Shown here one piece after another: positions 54,799-64,000 of a stretch of DNA of 64,000 bases. The translations under genes and the position numbers were made by a program. The stretch comes from Macrocystis pyrifera (lineage: Eukaryota; Sar; Phaeophyceae; Laminariales; Laminariaceae): NCBI GenBank assembly GCA_031763025.1, contig JASSKH010000025.1, positions 6,843,264 to 6,907,263 on the forward strand, in the 5' to 3' direction. Position 1 is the first letter of the stretch. Each line of letters opens with the position of its first letter. The notes beneath the pieces were generated by a model. The model searched no databases. It was not told where the DNA came from and saw nothing but the letters and a program-made list of their open reading frames with translations.

Positions 54799-54907
54799 TT
54801 TTGGGGGACCATAGTTAACAGGACCTACGGTGCACACAAACAACCCATATATTTCCGTATTTTTACTAGCATTATTTTTTGGTTCTGTTTACTATGGCCC
54901 CCCGTAA
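54799..54907 (+). mobile_element. MITE family A, mixed arms
   Basis: The left arm is GTTAACAGGACC and the right GGTTCTGTTTAC. The left tip is lost (ATTTTGGGGGACC). Confidence 0.8.
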
Positions 54908-55131
54908 AAAATCAGTCCCACAAAAATACTTGTGCGAATTTTGAGTGGTTTGTTTGTGCCCCATAATGGGACTGACTGCAGTCCAAAAATGGTTTTTTAA
55001 AAAAAGGGGGGTTGCGAATCTGAAACCACGATGCGCAGTATTTTTAGCCATTTTTTTTTTTGTTCTTTTATGATGTTTGATGAGCGATCGTGAAGCACAC
55101 GCACGATAGATGGATGTCTTGCGACTATTTC

Positions 55132-55172
55132 AATAGTACTACAAGCTATTTCAATAGTACTACAAGCAACTG
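55132..55172 (+). repeat. Short tandem duplication
   Basis: TTTCAATAGTACTACAAGC twice in a row. Confidence 0.9.
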
Positions 55173-55320
55173 CTATGAATAGTAACTTGTTTTTTGCGTT
55201 GCAGGAGTGGTGGTGGTCCCTCTAGACGCCAGCCAATGAATACCGGCACTATATATAGCGGCAACCAACCGGCACTAATTACTCCGCACACTGCCGCACT
55301 AACTAGTTAGTGAGCCCATC

Positions 55321-55794
<474 letters not shown>

Positions 55795-56170
55795 ACAGGC
55801 ACCTATATATACCTGGTATTATATGTAGCGGGCAGCCGGCAATACTCAACCGGCACAAAATAGGGACCATTACTGCCTGTAGTAAAGTCTGAGATTGAAA
55901 GCACCACCCTCTTCACACCAAAAAAATATATCGCAGTGCAAGTTGCCTGCTTCGTGTGTCCGGGATGCTGCGCAGCAGTAGTATTCGCCATCCTTTTTTT
56001 CTTGCTTCGTCCTCTGACCGATGCTGTTTTTTTTTTCTCGGAAATCCTCCGTCGGATCCGAATAATAAAAATGAAGCCCAAGCTCACCATACCTCCATAA
56101 TTAAAATATATATACCGAATTTGTCCTGAAATTTTATGGAACGTGTGTATGTTGATATGAATGCGGGTTT

Positions 56171-56400
56171 GTGTTCTTCACATTAAATCGTTTTTTGTAC
56201 CCGTCGACATCCAGCACCACCAGTGTCCGTGCCGATTCTTCAGTCCCAGAAGAGATACAAGTTCTGTGGTTGTAAAGCTACGCCACATTCTTAGAGATAC
56301 TGCATTGCCACGTTTGCAGAGTAGACAATAGTGGAAAATGCAATGCCATGTCATCATACTATTAACAGATACGACAGACACCACATACACATTATATGAA
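56171..56400 (+). repeat. Family D, copy 3
   Basis: GTTCTTCACATTAAATCG...CAGTGTCCGTGCCGATTC...TTCTGTGGTTG, to ACTATTAACAGATACGACAG. Confidence 0.65.
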
Positions 56401-57309
56401 ATAGAGAAACGAAAGAACACAAAAAAGTAGAAAAGAAAAAAAGAAAAACGAAGAAGACAAATCGAAAGAAAAAATATATAACATATATATCATATATATA
56501 TATATATATGTGCAAACGGTGCATATATTTTGGGACAAATTGGTAGTTATTTGTTGTGTCTATTTAGTCCGTTCCTCCGGTCGCAACATCAGAACCGACT
56601 TGTTGCTATGAATATGCACTTCGTTCGCCGGGGCACTTGGCATGAAATTTTCACGATTTTTCTGCGGGTTGACGATTAAAAAAAGTTGAAGAAGAAGAAG
56701 AAAATGAGCAACGGAGAAGCACGGAGAGTCACCCGGTGTACCCTCTTGCTAATGCATCGACGCCGAGAAGCGCAACGGGTGGTAAAAGCTTTTATCCAGA
56801 ATTCCGGCGCCGGTGCCCCGGGCCATCTGTCCACACAGCGCATAACGAGAATGAACCCTTGGGGCTCACGGGCGCCAAAGTTCGACATGTTTTTTGTTCC
56901 TTTCTTTTTGTTTTCGGAAAAAAACACACACACACACATACGGGTGGGTATGGGTGTTCTGGTTGTGTCCTGTATGCTGCTGTTGTAGTGTCGGGATATA
57001 TATATATATATGTGTCTTGTCGAAATTTCGATGAAACCGAAAATATCATATAACAAATTTCGATGAAACCGAAAATATCAGATAACGAGCTTTTCGACGC
57101 CTGTTGTGCCAGAAAAAAAAATCGAGACAAAACGAAATATCGAGAACTTACAGCGATGAATCGTTACTCTATCAAAAAGGCGTTTTTTTTTTTCCGCCCA
57201 TCCCCTCGTCCCCAGAATTAGTCATACATGCGCGGATTCTGAACGAAAGGTTTTGACGTGCTGCTTGCCGCCTCAGTAAAAAACCCGAAACATTTCGTCT
57301 TCTTCTTTC
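56401..57309. other. no gene identified
   Basis: Contains TA and CA microsatellites at about 56468-56508, 56926-56938 and 56996-57012, and a direct duplication AATTTCGATGAAACCGAAAA (57026 and 57057). A frame from 56704 reads partly like protein but ends in low complexity. Confidence 0.3.
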
Positions 57310-57700
57310 TTCTTCGTCTATGCGTCGAATTCGGTATCCGGCGGATCGGGTCGGATCGGATCGAATTCGGTATTGGATCGGATCGAATTCGGTATCGAAT
57401 TCGGTGTCGGATCGAATTCGGTATCGAATTCGGTATCGGATCGAATTCGGTATCGAATTCGGTATCGAATTCGGTATCGGATCGGATCGGATCGGGTGGG
57501 GTCGGGTCGGGGCAGGTCGGGGTGTCGGGTCGGGTCAAAATGTGTTGAAAGTCCCACGTGTCGGGTCGGGTCCGCCGCCCGGGTGGCGAGGTTTTCAAAA
57601 CCCCACGGATCGGGTCCGGTCGGGGTCAGGTCGGATAGCCGACAGCTTGGGACACTTCACGTGTCGGCTCAAGTCGAGTCATAGCCTACCCGACCCGACC
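57310..57700 (+). repeat. GAATTCGGTATCG satellite
   Basis: Irregular tandem units GAATTCGGTATC-GGATC and GAATTCGGTATC. They change after 57480 into GGATC, GGGTC and GGGGTC units and end near inverted CCCGACCCGACCCG. All six frames give dipeptide-like Arg/Asp/Ile/Ser repeats; none is taken as coding. Confidence 0.9.
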
Positions 57701-57858
57701 CGACCCGACTTGAGTCAATCGTTGCAAGGGCATACCCGGTGCCGTGTTTCCGCTTTGGGGCGTAAATTTTAAATTTTAGGCCCGATTGTGTTTTGGTATA
57801 GATATGTTAAGCCTCTTGGGGTACCAGAGGGGGGCGAGGGGGGAAGCGTCAAAAACAC

Positions 57859-58056
57859 GTGACGGTTGTTGGGGCGTCGGCTGTTCTGCTTGACTACATA
57901 CAGTACTATGGGCCCGAAAAAACAAGAAAGACGTATGCAAAGGTTGTGAGCAAAGCCTTGAGAATCTTGCCGTGGCAGCTTGCTTCTTCAACTTTGAGCA
58001 TGTACTATCGTGGGTATCGCACTCTGTCGTATGATGTAAGGAGCCCTTGGATGTAA
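57859..58056 (+). CDS. Unidentified ORF
   Basis: 65 codons from a non-ATG start (first ATG at 57908). Sequence such as LLDYIQYYGPEKTRKTYAKV and RILPWQLASSTLSMYYRGY reads like a helical protein piece. No family is recognised; the minus strand is also open. Confidence 0.2.
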   Translation: MTVVGASAVLLDYIQYYGPEKTRKTYAKVVSKALRILPWQLASSTLSMYYRGYRTLSYDVRSPWM

Positions 58057-58283
58057 TATTACTATTCAAACCGTGCTTATGTTTAGATACAGGGTGATGG
58101 GGTTCGGCTCAACGCGCGTCTCTGAGCAACATTTTTCTTGAGCTCGAATTTTCTTAGCGTCCCCCTAAAAGTGACAGCCTTGCGTTCTTATTCGAAGCTA
58201 TTTCTTATTCGTCCGCCTTGCACGGTATACACGTACATACGCGAAGCAGCTCGGGCCGCTGATGGGACTGTGTCAGCGAGGGG

Positions 58284-58615
58284 TTGCGTCCCAACTTGAA
58301 ACGCGAGATGTATCATGCCGCACCCGCGCAGCGTGGCATTCCTTCCTTGTGCTGGCTTGCACGCCCTTTTTTCCTATTTTTTATTAAGTTTTGTTTTTCC
58401 CTACGTACGGCAAGTTATGGTATACATTTTCCCTTTTCTTCGAGTTGGATCGAACCTCTTCTAAGACACGGCTTCCAAGTGATAAGTGCCGTGGAAAATG
58501 AGAGAGCGCAAACGCCGTTTGTATGGAAGAATCTCGACGCTCAAATTTTGTCCTAATAAACAGCCTTTTTTTTGTGCCGCTCTCTTGAGAAAAACGGGGC
58601 CGGAATTTTTTGTCC

Positions 58616-58618
<3 letters not shown>
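58284..58618. other. no gene assigned
   Basis: Plus (58284-58556) and minus frames are both open and overlapping; neither is recognised. Confidence 0.25.

Positions 58619-58660
<42 letters not shown>
58618..58660 (+). repeat. G homopolymer ending at an assembly gap
   Basis: About 43 G up to the first N. Its true length is unknown. Confidence 0.9.
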
Positions 58661-58760
58661 NNNNNNNNNNNNNNNNNNNNNNNNNNNNNNNNNNNNNNNN
58701 NNNNNNNNNNNNNNNNNNNNNNNNNNNNNNNNNNNNNNNNNNNNNNNNNNNNNNNNNNNN
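58661..58760. other. Assembly gap, 100 N
   Basis: Exactly 100 N, the usual placeholder for a gap of unknown size. Frames drawn across it have no meaning. Confidence 0.99.
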
Positions 58761-60288
58761 TTCTTGTGGAGCGACAGGAGATGCGATCGGCAGGGTTCAC
58801 CCCACGCACGGCTTGCATGTTGCCACCAACGACCTAAATCGCAGGTATGTGTTTTCAGTCGACCCGCATCGCTGTGTGTGAACAACGTTCAGGCCGCCGC
58901 AAACATCAGCGTGTGTACCATGCATGGGCTTTCTCAATCTGCCGTACGAGTACTCGAACGCTCGGTACTCGTACGCGGTGTGTATTGAACAACTCCGAAG
59001 TATGATGGAGCAATATGTCCCGAAATTTAATGGCCGTTTAGATCCTAATAACTGCAACAGACGGTCGTTATGCTTGAGCGATAGTACTGACTGCTGTGGT
59101 ATCAATAGTATGTTGTACTGCTGTTCGCACGTTAGCGGACCGCTGGTGTATATATATATATAGAATGCAACAACAAGCAACGTCATCGCCATGTAAGTCA
59201 ATTTGGCAGTATAACTCGCCTCGTATGTTGTTGCTGTTTGGAAGACACTTGGGCGCCATCCGGCAAGTCTAAAATAACACGGGGCAGTTGACGCCAGCTA
59301 TCTATTAATCAAATCGATGCAGTACCGCGAAACCCGATATCACGCCGCACACAAGCAAGAAGATAGACAGACACAGCGAGCAGCTCGTTCACCCGCAGTA
59401 ACGCGACGATTTTACCTTCTATCACGACGTACAATCAACCCACGGTCAAGGAGCTCCGTAGCGGGCGAGGTCAATGAGTGTAAATGATGGCCTCGAAGGT
59501 ATTATTGGAATCCGCGGTCTATGGGGCGAGACGTTGGCCGCGGCGTCCGACGCTGTTCGTCCAAACTTTGAAAAAAAAAAATGTTTTGTGCCAGGGGAGA
59601 GGGATCTAGAGTTTGTGTCGTCTGTTTTCTACACATCAGCTGCCAAATATGTTTTTGGTAGACGTCTGGCCCACCCAGGTCAAATATCACCTACTGTGCA
59701 CCATTAATAGGGTGGGTCGGAGACCCTAACCAGCAGCGCATTCCGTCGAGACTTCATGACGTAGTCGTTTGTTTTGTCGATCGATGTCTGCCGAGGATTC
59801 TCACAACAGTTCGCTCTAGTCTCCAGAGGCTGCCATAACAGGGCTTTTATTTTCAATGCGCAGCGTGCAATCAAAGTTCGCGAAAGACGTTGCGTGACGT
59901 TTAAAATTTGCCGTGCCATCCGCAACTACACGTTCAAAAATGCCTGGAATGGGGGGGGGTGGTTATTTTTACAAAATTGCCTACCAATATAAGAAGTACA
60001 TTTTTTTTCGCACTCCGGTTACTCAAAACACTAGATTGTTGAAATGAATAAAAACTTGCAAAATCATGTCAGGGTATGCCCGGGTTTCAAAGTTTATTCC
60101 CTGATCCTGATTAAAAAATCACCAGAACGCGTAAAAGCGGGGACGGTCACAAAATATATCCGCCGATAAAGATCTCCTGGTTACACCCACACCAGCTCGT
60201 ATTTTTAGTCAAAAACTGAAAAAATTACAACACGTAAACCTCAAAGCGAATTCCACAACTCTTCAACTGTCAATCGGCATGCATTCCT
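58761..60288. other. no gene assigned
   Basis: Contains a decayed F-like palindrome at about 59010-59080 and TACTGCTGTT at 59115. Weak frames lie at 59474-59707 (plus) and 59704-59925 (minus). Upstream exons of the methyltransferase-like gene would be expected on the plus strand here, but none with its motif I (cofactor-binding) was found. Confidence 0.3.
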
Positions 60289-60291
60289 CAG

Positions 60292-60659
60292 GTTGGTGGC
60301 TGATTTTCACGTGGACGCAGCATCAGAGGGATTCGGCCACGTGTTCATGGACGACGACAAACGCCCTGACTGGATCGTGACTTCGCCGCCATACAAGAAT
60401 GAACTTTCTATTTTGAAGCAAGCATTGCGTGTCGCGCGTTCTGGGGGTGGCATTCAAGCTGAGGCTTAGTTTTCTTGAGCCCACCAAGTCCCGGGGTACC
60501 TGGCTGAATAAAAACCCTCCCCACACACTGGTTGTTCTGCCGCGTGCTGTGTATCGCGGTAGGGAGTGTAGCGCAACGGAAGCGTGGTTTGTTTGGTATT
60601 GCGGACCGGAGGGGAGGCTCCCACGTGTGCAGGCTATTTTTTGCACGTTGGAACCGTGA
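60292..60659 (+). pseudogene. DNA amino-methyltransferase-like fragment, frameshifted
   Basis: After a good acceptor (CATTCCTCAG at 60282-60291) the frame reads VADFHVDAASEGFGHVFMDD, then RPDWIVTSPPYKNELSILKQ to ARSG. The next frame continues with VAFKLRLSFLEPTKSRGTWL, then LVVLPRAVYRG and AWFVWYCGPEG, to a TGA at 60657. D-x-I-V-T-(S/N)PP(Y/F) is motif IV of SAM-dependent amino-methyltransferases acting on adenine N6 or cytosine N4. The LRLSFLEPT..R..WL....P..(L/I)VLPR part is typical of phage-type family members. A five-G run at 60443-60447 holds one base too many, which shifts the frame; this may be a mutation or a sequencing error. The SAM-binding motif I is missing, so this is a C-terminal piece. 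Viral or mobile-element origin is plausible. Confidence 0.55.
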
Positions 60660-61428
60660 CTCAAAACGCTCCGACGTCGAGAATTCCGGCCGGCCATAGC
60701 GCTAGGCGATGTCTGCTAAGTTTGCTCTGGGACCGGTGCTAGTGCTGTGGAAAGGCTTAGGGTCGGGCGAATATTATAATTAGATCGTGTGAGGGTGACA
60801 TCCGATGTCTCGCAGACTTGAGGGAAGACATAGTAGTCTTGTGCAGTAAGGTACGAGTCGCGAAATATGACGGGTAAGGCGATAAACAACGTAATAACGG
60901 GTAGGTTCCTGTGCGAGGATGCGTTCTGGGAATGAACTGTTTTCGCCCGGTTTATCACGACCATCCATGAACAGTTGAAAATCAAAGTCGAAGTGTCGAA
61001 GTTATAATATATTTGTTTAGCACATTCTGCTTGATTTTGCGCGTTGGAATTGTGACTAAAACCGTCGTGACATTGCGATTGCCCGCCGGCTATAGTACAG
61101 TAAAGGGCTAAGAATGCACTGGGCGATAATTGTTAAGTTTGATTTGCGACCGGTGCTACTTCTGTAGGAAGGCTTAGGGTAGGGCGAATATATTTACTAC
61201 GCCGTGAGATGGTGATGTCCGATGTCCCATAGACCTGAGGGAAGACATGGTAGTCGTGTGCACTAAGGTATGACTCCTGAATTATGACGGGCAAGGTGAG
61301 AACCGACGCGTTAATGGGCGGATTCCTGCGCGAGGATGCGTTCTGGAGATGAAGCGCTTTCACGCGGTTTATCATGACCATCCAGGAGCAGTTGAAAATC
61401 AAGATCGAAGTGTCGAAGTTATAATACA
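60629..61428 (+). repeat. Tandem duplication of about 400 bp from the methyltransferase 3' end
   Basis: Unit 1 (60629-61008) starts in the last codons of the methyltransferase fragment; unit 2 (61027-61428) repeats it, including TTTGCRCGTTGGAA, GACCGGTGCTA, GAGGGAAGACAT, GAGGATGCGTTCTGG and CAGTTGAAAATCAA. On the minus strand both units keep an open frame of about 89 codons, with 54 of 89 identical residues and no indel. On the plus strand both give related peptides (…DLREDMVVVC…, …VYHDHP..VENQ.RSVEVI) broken by stops. Confidence 0.85.
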
Positions 61429-61478
61429 AATTTCATAACACCTGTCTGATCCCACTTTTCCTGCGCGAGGTTGAAATT

Positions 61479-61673
61479 ATGGCCCGAACAAGTCATTTCT
61501 ACTCCCACATCACGGGCGAGGTCAATTTCATGGCGGCCGGGCATTGCCTCGAAAAGGACGGCGGCAGCAAGTTGAACGCAACACAAACGTTCACGGCGTT
61601 TGCCGAGCAAGGCACGCCCCTATACGGAACCAGAAAGAATACCATCTCCGAGCCTAGCGCGTCCGTGACCTGA
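61479..61673 (+). CDS. Unidentified ORF
   Basis: A 64-codon frame beginning MARTSHFYSHITGEVNFMAA, with the stop at 61673 inside the first unit of the repeat below. The minus strand is also open. No family is recognised. Confidence 0.2.
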   Translation: MARTSHFYSHITGEVNFMAAGHCLEKDGGSKLNATQTFTAFAEQGTPLYGTRKNTISEPSASVT

Positions 61674-62255
61674 GTTATTTTCCCTCGCTCAGTGTCTACT
61701 TGGTATAAGAAAAACGTAGGTTTCCGCAGGAAAGTGTCCTCTTCTCAGGGCTCTTCCGTGTTTTCTAAAGTACCGGATTCTCCGTGTCTAACGCGTCCGT
61801 GACGTCAAATCTTTTTGCTCCCTCAGTTTCAACAAATCTGTATCGTCAGTACGCGCGTAGAGAAAAAAACGTCCTTGCCGCAACGTTCGTCCGCGCGGTC
61901 TAAATTACTGGCGTCTCCGTCTCTGACGGTCCCGCGACGTCAAGCCTCGTCCCTCCCAGTGTCGTATCAACCTGTATTTTCAGTACGTGCGGGGTGCGCC
62001 GAAGAGGGGAACGACGTGATAGCGACTCGTTAGACTCGTAATGACCGTACGTACGTTCACTCGCTCCCGACTTGTTTGTTTTCAAAGATGTGACGGCGTG
62101 CTCAGCAGACGAACGCGAAGAACACTTTTCGACAACAGAACGCCTACTCACAATGCGGAGCCAGAAGAAATCTTCCTCCCCACCAGGCTCCCCCATCTCC
62201 TCGAAGTCACCGGTGTCTCCGTCCCATTCAAACGCGTCCGTGACGTCAAGGCCCC
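61640..62255 (+). repeat. Diverged repeats carrying TGACGTCA
   Basis: The block TCTCCGNNTCTNACGCGTCCG plus TGACGTCAA occurs at about 61645, 61778, 61913 and 62217, so the first three are spaced about 134 bp. Two units hold the exact palindrome TGACGTCA, the core of bZIP/CREB sites. In one frame the units give Ser/Pro-rich peptides (SKVPDSP, SKLLASPSL, SKSPVSPS). Confidence 0.6.
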
Positions 62256-62455
62256 CGGTTTGGCCGCGTGCCTGTCGGGTTGTACCGCTCCATAGGCCGA
62301 ACTCGTTCTCGTTGTCTGGCGTTGCACGAGTACACGCATGGGTTAAGGATTTCACATTAACGACTAATGTAATTTTTCAACGCAGCCGCACGTATTTTGT
62401 TACACAGGGTGGGGGGACGTCACGTCGTTCTCTCATGTTCATTTTTGCCTCCTGA
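62153..62455 (+). CDS. Ser/Pro-rich ORF, unidentified
   Basis: ATG at 62153 opens 100 codons (MRSQKKSSSPPGSPISSKSP and on) to a stop at 62455. The frame is also open upstream to about 62072. The Ser/Pro part coincides with the repeat unit described at 61640-62255. A disordered protein piece or a translated repeat are both possible; no domain is seen. Confidence 0.2.
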   Translation: MRSQKKSSSPPGSPISSKSPVSPSHSNASVTSRPPVWPRACRVVPLHRPNSFSLSGVARVHAWVKDFTLTTNVIFQRSRTYFVTQGGGTSRRSLMFIFAS

Positions 62456-64000
62456 CAAAACCCTATCGCTTTTGTATTTTTTTCAATCGTTGTGTCGGTG
62501 GTACATCTCGAAAGAAAAGAATGACGGGGGTCCTGGTTATTTGCACTTGACGGATTTGTTTCTCCAGACAAACCATTGTCTTTTTGCCTTTCATGGGGGG
62601 AAAACGCGACGACGAACCGATCGCCGACTGCTGTGACCAAGTTGCGACTGGGATAGAGGCGCAGACTCTAGGACGGACCCAGAAGCGGCAAGTGGGGGTG
62701 ACGAATTCGTCTGGGTATCCTTCCTTTTGTTGCGTAACCTCCCCTGTTCCTCCCCTCCTGCGTTAGAACGACGCAATCGTGCACGTCGCCCAACATTTCT
62801 AAGCGGTGCAAGTCCAACGTGCCCACTCTTTGCATAACACTAGATATTCAAGACGCAAGCAATCAGCGTTGAAATGTCGTGTCAGTTGTAGCCTTATTTG
62901 TCCTGAAAATATATTGGAGGGGAATACGCCCACACCGCAAAATCACGCCATTTTTTTAACACGGCGGTAACTACTGTGGCGCCCAAAATCTGCTGCATCT
63001 ACTGTCTGCCTCGTGTCTCGGCGCCTGTCACCTGAATCCATGTTGCCGGATCCTGTTAGCGGGTACACCCCATTCCGCGCCTGTTTCGCCCGGGGCAAAC
63101 ACCTCGTTCCCAGCACCTGAAGAATTCAGCGTGTCCTGAGGCAAACAAATGCCACGCCCAAGGAAATGGTTTCGTTACAAGCAAGTATGGAAAACAGCAG
63201 TTACTACTGTACGTTATTCCGCTAACCAGGTGGACCACCGATCCCCTACTCCTTTTCGCTGTTATCTGCGGTACACTCGGATCGCAACATTTTACGAACC
63301 TTCGATATATTCATCCATAGCACAAGCACACCGGCTGCATAAGTCTGCTGTAATAATGACATGACACCGCCCCACCTGCGCACTACAGGTGGGCGCTCGA
63401 ACGCTTCGTCCGTTCGTAGGTACTGTTGTACACATCAAACCATTCGCTGCAGCAGCAATAACATCTACTGTAGACACGCCCATTTGCATATATGGAAAGT
63501 ATGCGTAGCATATCGATGTCAACTGCTGCGATAATACATCTAAACAGCAGCGTCATCGACTAGACGCGCGGCGGGACAACGCCTACTTGGTGAGGCCAAG
63601 GACAACGTGCATGGCCGCGTATCGCCTACAAGTATTTTAACATCACAACCCAGATCATGATACATAAAGACAGGAGTCGAGACAAAGCACGCTTTTACCG
63701 TAAAACTGACCATCTAAGCAACACAGCAGAGCAGCCACGCTATTCTTGTTTTTGGTTGAGTTGTCACCACTACGCTGTTATCAAGTTGGGTCGGCTCTGT
63801 CGCACTGTCACAGTACACAGTGCCAAGTGTGAAAATCGTGCAGATCAACATACATCGTGCACTGCTGATACGCTCATTAACAAGAAAAGCAACACACAAG
63901 AAAAAACGCAGAATAGCCCGTACCATTTTTGCTAACGCTCTGGACTTAGCAGCGCACGGGTGATTCTACATCATGGCTGGGCCATAGCACGCATCATCAC
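62456..64000. other. no gene identified
   Basis: No repeat family match and no scar motifs. Short frames only (for example 62584-62766 and 63657-63935, plus). The absence of family A-F elements in the last 4 kb contrasts with the rest of the window. Confidence 0.35.

Noticed and set aside
57218..57772. Long Arg/Asp/Ile/Ser-repeat ORFs on both strands
   Set aside because: All arise from the GAATTCGGTATCG satellite; every frame is open because the units lack stops.
58384..58988. ORFs crossing the N gap
   Set aside because: The gap length is arbitrary and the flanking residues come from a G-run.

Overview
This window is nuclear DNA of a repeat-rich eukaryote, taken from a draft assembly: it contains a run of exactly 100 Ns at 58661-58760. 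It shows no operons, ribosome-binding sites, dense long ORFs, rRNA, intact tRNA or CRISPR. Coding pieces are short, intron-like gaps occur, and microsatellites and C/G homopolymers are abundant. The repeat style would fit an alga or another protist, but nothing in the sequence fixes the taxon.

Most of the window is transposon-derived. I separated these families by comparing copies within the window. (A) Palindromic MITEs of about 110 bp with ends TTACGGGGG...CCCCCGTAA and a TA target duplication, in about 27 copies. (B) Palindromic MITEs of about 95 bp with ends CCCTTTAGTACCGCAG and TTAA flanks, like piggyBac. (C) A 200-240 bp 'GTGCCGG' palindrome family. (D) A family of about 200 bp that starts next to microsatellites. 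(E) A family of about 520 bp that runs from GGTTGGGTTGGCG to GAGTAC plus a C-run, in 13 copies. (F) An 80-85 bp MITE ending in a 'CCCTATATTTCGGGTC' arm. (G) A foldback element with long arms. (H) An AGATCAT-rich 270 bp family. (I) An A-tailed retroposon. (K) A 150 bp repeat. (L) A repeat of about 300 bp present in direct and inverted copies. (N) A large direct duplication. There is also a tandem pair of tRNA-like SINE candidates. Many insertions are nested (A in A twice, E in A, B in N, F in G, D in C), so the relative order of several events can be read.

The most notable pattern is two very short motifs scattered everywhere: TACCAGGTA/TACCTGGTA (28 exact copies counted by eye) and TATTAATA (26 copies). 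Comparison of homologous repeats shows TACCAGGTA arising as CCAGG plus a duplicated TA inside otherwise normal repeat copies. TATTAATA is what two retained bases from each end of family A would leave at its TA target. I read both as excision scars of TA-targeting transposons.

Genes are few and mostly fragmentary. The best are an aspartyl/asparaginyl beta-hydroxylase-like exon on the minus strand (9616-9754) and a DNA amino-methyltransferase-like fragment with motif SPPY, broken by one extra G (60292-60659), whose 3' tail is tandemly duplicated downstream. A GC-rich stretch at 15.7-18.6 kb looks like decayed coding sequence with a perfect 10-bp hairpin after one stop codon. A minus-strand coding-like segment at 37.0-37.8 kb lies between two direct L repeats. 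Other ORFs are listed at low confidence. The rest, as noted stretch by stretch, holds microsatellites, old repeat debris or nothing I recognise.
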